Part shown: in pieces, positions 37,228 through 52,200 of the stretch
Layout: each line of letters begins with the position of its first letter
Position numbering within the stretch: the stretch's first letter is position 1
Assembly: GCF_040436345.1 (NCBI RefSeq)
Contig: NC_133216.1
Span: 20,175,792 to 20,239,791 of the forward strand
DNA length: 64,000 nt
Direction: 5' to 3'
Source: Pagrus major
Lineage: Eukaryota; Chordata; Actinopteri; Spariformes; Sparidae
Position numbers and translations under genes: made by a program
The notes under the pieces: generated by a model
What the model saw: the letters and a program-made list of their open reading frames with translations, nothing else
The model's database searches: none
Told to the model about the DNA's origin: nothing

Positions 37228-40200
37228 TTAACTCCAGACATCTTGTGAGTAGCGTCCCTTGGTCATCAGTTTCTTGATGTAATCTGTGGCCTGGGTGCGT
37301 GTCATGCCTCCCAGCTCTTCTCCTATCTCGTAGAGGACCGTCTGCACATCTTTAGCCATGTTTCTTGCATCCCTGAAATCAGGAAACAGATTATTTGAGG
37401 CCTCTGCTCATCTTTGTTTTTGCGTTTTTACTCTTGGATATTTTTTGTTTGGGAAAGATTGCCATTTAATAAAAAGAAAAAGAAGAACACAAGCAGTGTA
37501 ATCCAAATCTCTATCCCACTAGGAGGTGCCAAAACACCAAAGATAATGTGGCGTTCTATGATATCAAATGGTCATTTTGATATAAGCAACACTAATTCAA
37601 GTGTATTGTAACAATATTCAGCAACTTAGATCAGAATTATTTCACAACATGACCACTACATGTGAAGGGTCAATCTTTCTGAATAAAAAACAAACATTTA
37701 CAGTGATTTTTTTTCTGGTCGAATGTGAACTTACCCGCAGACATAGATATGAGCGTTTTCTGAGTGAATCAGCTTCCAGATGTTCTCCTTATTCTTCTTT
37801 AGGATATGCTGTACGTACACCTTTATTTTTGAAAATGCAGAGAGAAAACATTGTTCATATGTGCAACATATGTATGTTTAAGAGCACACAGACAATAAAA
37901 AGCGAATATCAAAAAAGTCTCTGTAATCTCAATTTGTTATGGTCCCAAAACTGTTCTTAAATATCTCACTAACATTTCTGTTACCAGATATAATTAACAG
38001 CAAAATGTACTGATGTACAACAACTACAACAACTTAGTTTACAACAAATTTAGATTTACCTCAACTATAAAATTCTGGCACCTTTTCTAAACTAAATATT
38101 GACTGAAACCCACAACCTGCATCTGACTCTGCCGTTAGCAGGAGTCACTTTCCAACATATAACCAGGTATGTTTTACAAACTGAAGTATGTTTGAACACA
38201 AACAGCAGTGAGGTAAGACAGATATACCTTCTGTTCTTGGTCTCTGGAGAAGGCAACGTTAAGCTGTGTTAGAACTTGATTCTTCTCTGCTTCCTCCAGC
38301 TCCTCCTGGTAGATGTAATCCTCGTTCTTGTGCCTGCAGCCAAAATACATCACAGTCTCTCCAACCTCCTTTCCTATAAAAAGGAAAAGAAAACAGAACA
38401 TCGGGTATTTTGTATGTGCTGAATGTTATTTCATTCAGGCTCTTTTGATGTGTTTCCCAGAACCCATGTTATTTATTGTTTTGGTTGTGTGTTTGTTTTT
38501 TTAAAATTTATGTTTGACTTATTTAGGATAATTGTTTCACGTTTCAATTCCAATGTCTGAAAATTCTTCAGACATTAAAAGGTCACTGGTGTTTGAAAGG
38601 GTGCACGTGTCATTATGCTATAATATTATCATATCAGTGGCATAAGAGGTCTTAAAATGACAATAATATTGTTTATTGCAATTATTTTGGGGATATTATA
38701 TCTTCCAACAAAAGTAGTTATCTTGACAGGCCTAAATAATCCAATGAAGATGAGCAAAGCACTTATTACTTGTATCCATCAACCCTTAAATACTTTCCCA
38801 TATATTTTGTGGGCACAAGGACAGAAATAACAAACATATTTGAAGGTCTTTCCTCTCATTTTTCTATCCTTGTTGAGTCAGTGAAATGTCAGACAAACAA
38901 CCACACACACTTTGGCACACAGTGTTCATAGATACCTTGCTCTTTGAGCCAGCCCCTCTCCTGGATAAAGCCCATGAAGGGAGCGATTCCTGTCCCAGGG
39001 CCGATCATGATCACTGGGTTGGTGGCTTTGAAGGGCAGGCGGAACTGAGACTTGCGGATGTACATTGGAACAGTAGACTTGTGGCCGTTGTCAGTGACCA
39101 GTTTGTTCTTCAACCAGTTGGTGGCAACTCCTTTATTGTTGCGGCCAGTCTTGGTTTGGTACTCGACCACTACGGCACAGATGTGGATGCTGTTGGGGTG
39201 AACCTACAGAAGGAGAGAGCAAAACAGACCTCTACTTTAATTCTCAGATCTGACCAACGTTTTTGTGTCTTTGTCTGCAATTCCCATATACAGGGATCAT
39301 AAACTTTTTTAGAGTAAAATTCAATACTTTTAAAGCACTTTCCCATCGTATATAGGTCGAAGCCTACCTCACTGTGGATTTGCAAATCAAAGACCATTTG
39401 TAGAAATTACAAGTCTGTCAAAGTTAAAAAGGATGTGACTGTCTGTCTTAAGCCCCTTTCACATATGAACTCTGGACAAAATCAAGAGAATCAGATCAGG
39501 ATATTGTCCACATTTGTTTGTCCACACATACAGCGCAGAACAGAACACAATCGTCTCCTCTATTCACACAGGTGGGTCGCCTGGATTTAGGACTAGAGAG
39601 CTGGCAAGATAAAGTCCAGGGCAAAACGTGCAGACATTTGTGTTCACACAGACAGCTCCTCTGGGTGAACTCCTGATAAATCCAGAGTTACAGTACATGT
39701 GTTCAAGGGCTTTAGGTTACTTAAATAGGGAATTACCTTCGAGGAGGAGGCGATGGAATAATAGCGAGCCTGGAGACGAGGCAGCAGCTCACACAGGTGG
39801 TCAATGGGAGGCTTCAAAGAGGGCATGTCCTCCAGGATGGCGAGGATGTTTCTAGTGGCTTCCAACACCCAACTCTGGTAGAGTGCCTGTGGAGAGCAGC
39901 AACAAATAGACGATGAGAGGGGAGATGGACGAGATGTAACTGCAGCTGTGTTTCGGCTACGTTTCACTTTGGGGTTATTTCATCATCTTAACCAATGAAC
40001 CCATCACTGACCTTGCCCTCAGGTGATGAAGAGGCCATCTTGCGCATATTCTCCTGGTCTTTGGGGTCAGAGGCGTACTGTGCCAGCTCATAGAGGACGT
40101 TGGTGCGAGGAGGGTGTGTGATGTCCAGGTAGTGAGTGAGGGCTGTGCGGTACGTGGTGGGGCAGGGGAAGGGGTGCTTTTTGTTGGACTCCTCTGAAAA

Positions 40201-43200
40201 ATCAATATAACGGATATTTTTATTGGTATCTAGAAGTATCTCCACATCTGTGTCATGGTCAACTGATAATCATAACTGTGTAATAAATATAAAATATGTG
40301 TGTATCAAGGGCAAAGTATATTATCATTGTGTCATCTTTCTCTCACCCTGACCGTCAGATAATTTATTTTGTTTCAACAATGTTAAACACATTAATGTGT
40401 TGATTTCATGTTTAATTGGAACCCCAGTCTGTGATGTTAATAAAAACTAAGCAGGAGCTGCCTCAACTATCACTTATGCAATTACAAAGTACATCTGATG
40501 ACCTTCGTAACAACAGGAAACTCCATATATTACAGCACTAAGATGTAATTGCAGTCATATAACAATGTCCACTTCACACGCATTAAGTGAGCCAATACTG
40601 AAAGTCTAGATATGAAGGGAGGTGTTCTTGGGAGGGTTTGATGGACATCTAGTAGAGTCAAGGTGCTAACGTTCTCAATGCCATACCGTCAAGGTTGTTG
40701 AGAGAGATAACCACATCAAGGTCCACTCCAAGGACCTGTCCCAGCTTGTTCACCAGCACAGAGTCGTTTGTGGGGAAAACAGCGACGTGGTCTCCTGACT
40801 CATATCTGTAAGCACACAATGTGACAAATTGAGACTTTGACCAGTATTTATAAAATCTTAGAACACAATGTGAATCACACTTTTTCATCCAGTCGTACAG
40901 CATTAGGGATATGAAAAGCTATTAAAGCAATCAACTAGATATATTCAACCAGTCTCACCTGATTTTAGACCCTGTTATGTCCAGTTCCAGGTGCATGAGA
41001 TGTCTATCACCACCTTTGTTAAGTTTGCGGTTGACAGTGACTGGAGCCAGGAAAGGGTTTTTCGAATCAAAGGGCCTAAAAAGAAATAAAAGAGAAACAC
41101 TTGTAATGTAAAAAATGCAATTACAAATGGCTGAATAGAGTCACAAAAGTAATAATAAGATCGTTCACTCAAGGAATAAATAACTTTAACTGTGTTTCTC
41201 AAGTCCACTAGGGGGCAGAAAGCTTCAAAAAGCTTTAATAAACTCAACAGTCAGTTACAAATGTGGTGGTGAACAGCATCTCTGCTGCAGCACTTACGGC
41301 TTTTGGACCTCGAAACTCTTGATGCGGCCGATCTCTCCTGTGTACACTTTGTTCATGTTGATGTCAGTGTGCTCCTTCAGCTCGTACTGCCGTATGCTGC
41401 AAGGTAAAATAACTTAAAGTCAGATTATTCAGCTACAGACAAGGTGCAATCAAGTTTAATTCCTGTGTGAAAATTGATGTAAAGATGACATGCTTGTTCT
41501 TGTTTTTCAGGATTATGCATGTCTACTTCAAAGATCAAATAATAATGAAAAATGATTCTTGGCATCTGTTCATTTCACACACAAAAAGGTGGGATTTACC
41601 ATACAATACCATCAGATACATCCGGCTTTATAGTTACATAACTAGTCTTTGTAAAGATATGGAATTTTTTAAACAAAGAAAAACAAACAGACTCTGGGTG
41701 GAGTATTATTTTTAAACCCAACGCTGTCTGGACTGTCAATTCACTCTGATTTATTTCTTATCTAATCCTCAGCTGAAAGAGCCCATGTGGAAACTGAAGG
41801 TCTTCTAAGGTTTGTTTACTTGAGGAATCATAGCCAACCTGAACATATGGCAGGCTTATCTTACTGAAATATAGGCATTGTGAAAACTACATGTTATCTG
41901 ATAATACAGTACTTAAACTTCACTTCACACATAATTCTGTCTTAATGTGTTTTTAAGCTTTCCTGTGTCATAACCTGCTTAATGTTCCTTTTAAGATATT
42001 AAAGAGCTGGTAAAGTAAAAGGCTAAAGATAAGACAGCTTAAGAATGATGGGGACAAAAACATTGTAACTCAAATTAAGTATGTGAAATAATAAAAAAAT
42101 GGCTGAATGAACCTTGAATCATCTCCTAAGGCTTCCACTCCGAAGTGCTCACAGACAGCCGGCCAGAACTGCTCTCTCCATGAGACAAAGTCCTCTTCCA
42201 GGCTGAAAGACAAAACCAGGTCAGTCAGCAGAGAAATATGTTTAAAGTCACCCTTGTTGAACTAACTAGACTTCCTCTTAACGTAAAGATATATTATAAA
42301 TTTGAATGCTTCTTCAAAGAAAAAAGCAAAACACTCTGCAGTGAAGGACTGTCTTTTTAAAATAACAAGACAAAATGCTTTTTATTTAAACACTCCATAA
42401 TTTGCATTTGATGCAGCAACAATACTGATGATTTTTATGATTTTGTGGGTAAAAATGTTTAGTTTGTTCTGAGAGTGGCATTACAGTGTTGTCATGTTAT
42501 CTGTTCGGCACTGAACACCTCTATACAAGAGAGACGTTAACATCATCATTTCTGTTTTTGGCTCAGTGGATTAACAGGTCACTTACTTGCCGTCATCGTC
42601 TCCTAAACCAAGGTCATAGATGCGCTTGGCGCCAAGTTCTTCCAGCCTTTTATCAACATATTTTCCCATTGCATTGTAGTGTTCATATGTCTTGTTGCCC
42701 AAAGCGAATACCTGGACACAGAGTGAGACACAGTCAGTACAGGACCTTGACTTCATCTTGAAGCAAACAAGCGAGAAATAAAACTACATAATTAACTTGT
42801 GTTTTTTTTAGTTATTTATCGCTGCAAACCTATTAATTTCAGTATCGATTAATCCGCTCATTATTTCCATGATTATTCATTTAGTTGTTTATTTCATTTA
42901 CTGTCATAAATGACAAAGAAAAGCAGCAAACCCTCACATTTAAGAAGCTGGAACCAGCAAATGTTTGCTTGAAACATTTATCAAATGTTTTTGCTTGAAA
43001 AATGACTGCAATGATTAATCAATTATCAAAATAGTTGGCAATTAATGTTCTTTTGGTTGACTTATGGATTAATCGGCTAATGGTTGCAGCTCTATAGGTA
43101 TTAAGAATTGTCTTATGAAGTTGTCTTACTAAGTTATTCACTGCTTTTTGGTTTAAAAATGACCACATTATCAAGTAAAATACAAATTGATAACAACTGC

Positions 43201-46200
43201 ATAACTTCTCACAAGAGACTCTTATCTCAGTGACTGTAATGCACAGTATGTAGACGCTCTGATACAGACCAGACAGACAACAAATACTGGAGGAAGGACT
43301 TGACCGTACACAAGAATTTAACTAAATTTCCCACAATTATGTTCTTCACTCAAATTAGGCCAGAGGCACTGCAACCCAACATTGACACACGCGACAACAC
43401 ACAAAGCCCTTTCTTTCATGATGCACACAAAGCCTGACACAGCTCGTGTTAGTGAAGCCTGTGTGCTGTGTCAGGAAGACAAACTGCCATAGCGTGTCTC
43501 ATAAAATAAACAGGTTGTGAAGCAGCAGTTGTGAAAAAAAATTGATTTTTGTATGTAATTGATGTAAATCCAGCCTGTATCCTGCCAGCAATCCAAGCTA
43601 GATAGAAGCTACACAATAAATGTGCATTTCGAAAAACACAAGTCACTCATACATATTAAGTCTATTAGATTAATGGATCGACAGAATAGTCAGCTGCAAC
43701 TATATTTATAAACAATTAATATTTGAACTCATTTTTAAGCAGAAATGCCAAACGTTTGATAGTTCCAGGTTCTCTGCTGTGGCAATTTATTGCTTTTCTT
43801 GATATTAATCAAAGTAAATTGAATATTTTGGGGTTTGGGGCTGGAGACAACTGGTGAAGTCACATTGGGCTGTAGGATATTGTAATGGGCATGTTTCACT
43901 GTTTTCTGATGTATTGTGATTGAGAAAATAACTGATAGATTAATGGATACAGAACAAAAATGTTAGTCTCAGCCCAATATGCAACAAAGCTCAAACACGC
44001 ACCCAGGTATAAAAGAGACAATGTAGCATAATGTATGTATGATCACTGACATCATGTACCGCATGCTTTGTCGTCCTGTCTAACCTAACCTAATGCACTC
44101 TGGAACGGCCTCTATGTATTAAAGAGACATAACGTAACATAGCTTCAGCAGAAAGACTCACAGTGTAGTTTAGTCCAGAGAGGTCTTCATCATCATTTTC
44201 CTGCAGCCAGTCATATAAGTCCTGTGCATTATCTGTTGGGTCTCCTTCACCGTAGGTGGCCATGCAAAAGATGGCGAGGGAGTTTTCAATCTCAGACAGA
44301 CGGGCCATTTCCCCCTGGAGTACAACACATCAGAATCAGAGACAGTCAGTACTGAACAAATGATTATTTTATTTTAAGAAGGTTTGTCCTCAATATCTGA
44401 CTGGCCATCTCAAGAGTTTCCCTGTCTGCAAACGGGTGAGTTATTGCATGCTATTACATAATAATAATAATATCAAAACTATATAATCTATGACTGGTGT
44501 GCACTGCGTATTATTGTGACCGAAATAGCGTACACACCTTGATATGAGCGTGTGCTGCCCTTTGGTCTTTATGAACTCACTTGCCTGGACATGTTTTATT
44601 TCAATTTAACACATGGCATTAAAAGTTATCTTTAGAATCTGCCATGTGATATGTTTTAATATTATCATCAAAATGAATTAAGCCGATTCTCCTGCATTGT
44701 CCAGACATACAACTGATCACCACAAAGCACCACTAGCAGCTATAAGAAGTTAAATCCTCCCCCAAATTGAGAAGGACCTCTAGTTAATTTTAATTCTGAG
44801 GTATGTAATCTCTTCCACCGATGCAGTTACCATGTCGTACTCCTCTGGATCAGCAGCCATTCCCTTCATGCCATACCGCTGAGCATCTTTGGACAGTCTG
44901 TTGGCAAATTCCTCTGCTGTGCCCGTCTGGGAGCCGTAGAACACAATGATGTTCTTGCCCTGGTTACAAAAAGGAAAACATCTACATGAAGTAAAAGCTT
45001 TCTCCTGCAACTACAATTAAAAACATAACCCGTCTCTCATGTCTACAGACTGCCATTATGACAAACAGACTGTGTGCAAGTACAACAGATTCAGCAGATC
45101 TTTTGTAATTTAAAGAAAATATATTCAGCATGCATTTTCTCCTAAATCCTAAAATGCTGTATTGCCAACTGAGGCACTTCTGTGTCGAAGTGGCAGGTGG
45201 TATCAGCACAACTTAAACTCATAGATAAGATCTCATATAGCTCGTCTTTCTATACACAAACAGCTCCACTTGTACAATTATTTGCAAGAAAGTATTTCAT
45301 CCCTGCCTACGATGTTGCCTTGATAATTCATAACAAAGAAAAACAGACAAAATGAAACAGCACTGTGGGCCAACAGTCTCGTCTGCCACCGTCATGGTAT
45401 CTGAACTATTTGCTGCTAAACCACATGATTGGAAACCAAAGTCTTTTCTCAAGGCTGGCTTGAAAACAGACGGCCATCAAAGTCGAAAGAGTTTTTTCTA
45501 AATCTAGAACTGCATACAGTCAAAGCAGCAAGAACAATATCATTTTCATCATATTGTTCATCAGCAAAGCGAAAAAGGTCAATTTGAGCATTTTACTGAA
45601 TGTTGGGTTTCCACTATGGGCTATAAACTGTCAGGAAAATACTAAAGCGGCTTGACTCGCACATCAAATAGGAAAACAACTTTGATCAACATGTGCTAAA
45701 AGGCCACAACACCAACTCTGTTTGACGCTGTACATCTCCATGTCCGAATGGCTCACAGTCTTCTTTTAAAACCCTGAGTAATGTTTTCCAACAACAAAAC
45801 TACTCCTGCAGAATGAATCTATGTTGGCAAAACAAAGCAAAGAAAACGACAGAAGCAGAAATGATGGAAAGGGTTAAGTGACTGAAAAAGGAAGAGAAAT
45901 GCTTGTTTTAAGTAACATCACTCACCGTTTTCTTCATTTTCTCGATAAAACTTGTCTCTCTTGTGGGGGGTGCTCTGAAAAACAAACAAACAAACAAACA
46001 AACAGATTTGATTTGTGATTGAGTTAATTAATCAACCTGTCCTTAACGTGATCCTGGGATTAAAAACGTGTTATTTAGCAAACACCATGCTCAGCAAACA
46101 TAAGCTTTGGGAAATATCGTCTACAAATGGAAATGTAATCAGAACTTGAGGTTGGGGTTCCTTATCATTTCAAGGCCTGGTTAAATATTTGGTTTGTATG

Positions 46201-49200
46201 AATAAGAGCTGAATTCACAACATAATGACAAGCAACTTAATCATTTCACCTGATCATGCGTATAAATACAGGCCAGTTTTCCTTATATCTTTATCAAAAT
46301 TGCCAGTGTAAACTAACTTTTAACAACATAAGAAGACGTGTACATTTAGCTGTTGTCTAGAGTTAGTTTGTAGTTTTTTTAATGACCATCTGTCATTAGA
46401 CAGATCGTACCTTTAATGTACAAGGAGGGAGGGAACATTGGAGCACTGCAAGCTTAGAGTGAGTTCAAGATCAAGAGAGCAAGATCAATAAAAATGATTT
46501 ACTACATAATGGATTTAGTTTTAAAAAGCAAATGGTGAGCGAATAGGGACAGGAGCAGTTAATACTGTGGCAGTTAAAGTAAACATGGTACTTAATCAAG
46601 CTACTTAATCTTATTATCAGTAGAACAAAAAAAAGTACACAAACAAACAGCAGAGTAGATCTTTTATCATTGGCCTCAAGTACTGCAAGCCTTCCAGTAT
46701 AACAATTACTGACTGCATTGTCACAGCCATGTGATCATATTGATCAGAACTGTACAATATGTTGGCTCAATTAATGATTCTAATCAAACTCATATTAAAA
46801 ACTACATTTTTTTGTTTCTATCTGTATCTGTATCAGTATCTGATGTATTGCATAACACTGCATTAAAGCATTTGTATGAATAATTGTGATATATGGTGGA
46901 ATGCTGCTCTCTCCCACAACAAAGCATGACATGAGCAGATTTTTAAGTAGTCAGCACCAACTGTTGGGCAATGGGAACAAAATGTCACTTCATTGTTCCT
47001 GTTATTCTTAAAACAGGGAGTAGCAATGACTCAGCAGCCACACAACCATTAGTCATACTAACTGTATAGGCAAGCATGTACTAAATATCAGCATACATTA
47101 CGCAATCATCACTACTGAAGGGAAACGTGGTGGATACTTAATCACTACGGGTTACATCTCATGGTAATTCAAAATCTTAATTCAGATTTGTCCAGGAAGT
47201 AATTAATGAATGGGAACAGATCAAAACAACACGTGCAAACACAGTGTTGGCAAGAAGGAACACAGGAAGCCAAATCTATTATCAAGCCAAATAAAAGGCA
47301 ACAGTGCTTCATTCAGCATCAAAAGGTCTGAGTGGACAGCTGTGATTCGGTCTGCACTGAACAAGGAATGAAAGCCTACATATGAGTACAAGCAAAACAG
47401 TATGCAGATGAGTAAATCTTCAGACATCCAAAAGGCTGTGGGATAGCAATGAAAGCTTAAGGAAAAGAAAAACAATTTGCTATATTTGACCTGAACTATA
47501 TGAAGTATGAAGGCATTAAACAAGAAGAGAATCTGTCTCCACACATTTAGTCAAACAACTACACAACCCATCCACATAGCAGCGGTGTGGAGAGTGCAAA
47601 CATTTAAAACTGATGCCCAACATGCCATAAAACTGGCCCCCCCTGGTTAATAAGGACTGAACACTAGAGGTGTCGTGACTCAAAATCCACAATCAAATTG
47701 ACTTTGGATTTAAAAGGTCTCACTTTGATTTGATTTAAACTTTTTTTCAGCACGAACAGTTATGCCAGTGGTAGACATCTGGATTTGTAAAGAACAACGG
47801 TTATTGTTTTTATGCATTCTCAAATTTTCCTTTAAAAAGATAGGGGTATTTTTCAATAACAACATGACTTTATCATGGTGGCTTTTTGCGAGTTAGAGTT
47901 CAAGTTAGAGAATCACCAATCTTGCTTTAGATTTCATAATTAGAAAATAGCCATAGTTCAAAATCTATGCAGCATCTGAATATTGTGACATCTAATGTAA
48001 GTATCTTGAGTATGTGTAAAGAACAGTACATACAGCAAAAGACATCCTGTCTGATTAATAAACCCACCCATGTGCCTCTAAATACAAAAATAATATTTAA
48101 TGATTAAGTGTGTTTCGATATCGGAATTCTTCACTCCCCAATATCAGCAACACGTCCAGCTGCCTACGATCCAGCACTTTGATTTAATTGAAAGAGAATC
48201 TTCATTGACTGATTTTTTTTATGCCTAAACAAACTAAGAAAACAAACTGTCTTTGTTTTCATGACTGAATAAACTGAATAAACAAACTGACCTTAAAGGA
48301 CAACACAATTTCATACTGTTTTACTTTGTTAATACGTGGCGGACCCTGCCACCTTTCTAGCTTCAAACAGTGTTCTGGGGACCTTATTTTCCTCTGAGAA
48401 CAGCTTGTTTATTCAGTTATGGGGGGAAAAAAGCATTTCTGAGCTGGAGTTATTACCTCAAATTTTAAATTTTAAAATTGTGGGTTTAAATTTCTTCTCC
48501 AAAACTACATAGTGCCCCTTTAACATATGGACGAACTAAAAACGGGGAAGGTTGATGAGACATCAGTAGTGTAGCTGCAGCCTGAAACTGACAAACCTTA
48601 TTCAAAGTAGACAAAGATGTGTTTGCAAATTATAGGTTTTTAACAGGAATTAAGTCATCTCCCAAGGCTGCTACTTTGACTGTAATAACATGCAAATAGG
48701 CTCATAATCTTCAACATCTTTTCCTTCCTGGACTAGCCCCAGTTCCACATGAAACAACAAACTCGTGCATGCTGGGGTTTAGTCATTTTTACAATTACAA
48801 TTTACAGCTGGTCCAAATAGTTCAGAGCCCATCATCTGTATATACTGTCAAATCTTACTTTCCATTCATTAATCCATCCAGGAAGTAAACCTTTCCAAAC
48901 AAGGTCACTGAGGCAGCCTTGCTCTGCAGCACAGGCTCATTCAAACATGGAGCTGATCTTCTAATGCTACAATCAATGGTTTTTATTTTGCAACTGGATC
49001 TATATTTTAAAAGTATTTAAAATTATTTTATTACTTATATTTTTTTACTAAACCAACATGAAACAAAGCTGGACATGTGCAACACAATGATGGTTAAAAT
49101 GATGGTAACTGACTGAACAGCATCAGTGGAGCTTGTGGAAAAAGGGGGAAAAACAGAAAACCCAATAATTAAATTGGGTTTGTAGTGAAACAGATTTTAC

Positions 49201-52200
49201 CACCATCTATTACGTAACCTACTGGGAACATTGTATGCTTTTTGAAACCACTATCTTGCCAGTCTGTTCTACAAACAATAAAAATTACACTGTGTATAGA
49301 GCATACTTTGTGAACAAGCCACCAGTTCAAACACTTACAAGGTGTCAAACATGAACTTGTGCTCCCAAGCGTGATCATTACACAATGGTGTACTCATTGT
49401 GCCCTAGAAGGAGCACTAAATCACTGCTCAAACACTTTCACTGACCTTTCAGCAGCATCTCTCCTGTCCTCTGGCAGGGAGAAGACACAGCCCATGGCAT
49501 GTAGCTCACCACTGCCACAAGCACCACTGGCTAGGCCACGCCGGGAACCGCCACGCTCAAAATCAAAAGCAGAGAACGTCAACACTCCGCAACCACAGGA
49601 TGGAAAAAGAAAACCAGAGCAGAAAGGCAGCCGGACACTCTTTGCCTGCCTTCACCATGGAGGCTCCAACACGATCTGAACTCTGCCTCTTCCTGTGCTG
49701 CTGCTCTCTGAAACCAGCAGCGTCTGTTCTCCACACACACACACGCACACACACACACAGCCTACAAGCCCTGTCAGTGTCTGGCAACCGCTGAGGACAC
49801 AATGGTGGGAAACTGACTTTCCCATAAAATGTAGCCGAGCTGCAGTAGACCCACACTTTTGACTCACACACAAACACACATTGAAACACTCTAGGGCTGA
49901 AAATGCCTTCCTCCTCATCCCCGCCCCTTTTCCTCTCCGGTCTGAAAGGTGTTGGGAACGAAAAAGTCTACAAGATCCATCCTGAGAATTTGGCTGGTTA
50001 TCAGAGCAACTCCACGGTGGACCATTGACGAGGAGGAGGGGGGGGGGGCTGTGAATGGTAGTTTTCTCTGAAGTATCCCCCGCCCCCATCTCACTGGAGG
50101 AGAGAGGGGAATGTCATCGCTATGGCAACCTCATTTATCATAAAAGGATTCCATTTGTGACAGCAGCTCAGCCCACACACACACACGCTCACACTCACAC
50201 TCACACAGAAAAGAAAAACAGGGGAGTGGGGAAAAAAGAAAAAGTAACTCAGGGCAAAGAAAGGGTTGCTTGTCTTTTGCCTCAACTTTCCACCTTTGGA
50301 GAGGACTCACAAAAGGAGCTGCTTGGCTCGCCCTCCTCATTTGCTCTCCAGGGAACTTTCAAAATGGGTTCAGGGCCAAAAACAAAAGCACAGGAAAGAC
50401 ATGGAAGACTACGCCCCCTTCATAACAGTTAGGTAATCACTGCACCCTTTAAGGGGAGGGGAGACCAGCTCGTGTTGCTCTATGCTCCCTTCCTGCACAG
50501 ATACACGCTCTTATCCCAAGGCAACACACGCTCTACAGGGGTCTTTCCCTTTCTAGCAAATGTCCTGCTTTCACACAAATGGTCTGGATCTCCCCCACTC
50601 TGCCTCCATTCACACAGCCACACAGGACCTGAGCCACACAGCGAGCGTGTGGCTTCTGCTGGCCCGTGGCTTTTACTCTGGTGACCAAAGTACTTGTGTT
50701 GCGGCTGAGGAGGGACTAAAAAATGTGGCCAATGAAAGCAGAGTACATTGAAACCAAGCCAAGCCTCCATGACTCCACTGATAAGTGATGAGGGGAGGGA
50801 ACAGAGGAGAGGCTCACATGCACTGACAGGGAGAGCCAGGCGGACAGAGAGGGAGATCAGATAAGTTTCTGAGAGAGACTGAGTTACAGAGCATTGCTGG
50901 GAGAGAGAAAACAAAGGTCACCACTGGTGGAACATTTACAAGCCGTAAGCCCTGGTGCCCTCTCACACACTTGCTTAAGATATAGCTGCAAAAAGCTAAT
51001 ACTAGACAATATACTGTATCCACCTGGCCAACTTATCAGTAGATAGATTTTAATGGAGATGTGGGCACGCTATTAGGGGCTATAACAATTCCATCTTGAA
51101 GGCTGAAGTATTGCGTATATTACATCTGCGATGCAACAGTTAACTGGTGTTGTTAATATTAGTAACTATTAATTGTTTTTAAAAAGGTGCACTATGAAGT
51201 TTTGGGGAAAATATTTTAATCAGAAGAGAAAGATCTTCATTGACTGATTCTTTATTCCTGAAACAACTAAATAAACAAACTCTTTGTCTTCATGACCAAC
51301 TAACATTAATAAATGGTATGTCCACCCAATAAATCAATAACAGTAAAATATTATCATAACATTAGTTTAAGATAGATATACCTAATACATTTCCAACTGA
51401 TGTTATGTCAGATCATCCTAGAGCTAAGGAAATTAGGGCTGCAACTTCATTTCTGATTATTCTGTCGATCATTTTTTGATTAATCAATTAGTTGTTTGGT
51501 CCACAAAACGTCAGAAAGTGGTAACAAATGTTGATCACTTTTGTCCCAAACCCAAGATGACATCTTCAAATGTCTTGTTTTGTCCACAACCCAAATATAT
51601 CCAGTTCACTGTGACAGAGGAGTACAGAAACCAGAAAATATTCACACTTGAAAAGCTGCAATCAAAGAATTTGGATTTTTTTTTCTCTCTTAAAAATAGC
51701 TTCAGCTCTCAAAAAGGTAATAACCACAAACTACATCAATTTTTAGCATACGTTAGAGTATCAATGTCTCTGGTCTGTTTTGATATGGTATCCAAACTAC
51801 TGCTCTGCCTAGTGATGTCCCAGCAGGGTTAATTAACAGCCCAGACTGAAAACATTTACAAGCCATAAGCCTTGGTGCACTCTCACACACTTGCTTCAAG
51901 GCACAGATAGTGCCAACTCGTGCACAGACTTTGATAACAGTCTGTTTGTTTCTTTCTAACCGCTTCTATGTAATAAAACAATGTCCAATGATGTAAACAT
52001 GTCGACTGAAAAATTAGCCTCTTCCTGTGCCAAGATACTCTCCTCAGTGATCAATAAAAGGATTCCTTCCTTTATAGCTTTTACATAAACTACAGTATGT
52101 GTAGCCTTTGGAAAATTTCCCCCTGCTAGTCTGAGGATAATTCAAGTCGTCATTTTCTTTAGCAGGTAAATTAGTTCTCCAAAAGTGTTATGAGCTATGA

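Noticed and set aside
49652-50914. Several open frames of 100-145 codons on both strands inside por intron 2
   Set aside because: They overlap one another in different frames, contain translated CA/GA repeats and have no splice context. They reflect GC- and CA-rich composition rather than a gene.
51476-51832. 118-codon open frame repeated at 54408-54677
   Set aside because: It lies wholly within the duplicated repeat unit; the same peptide recurs because the DNA is duplicated, and copy 2 is frameshifted. It is not a gene.
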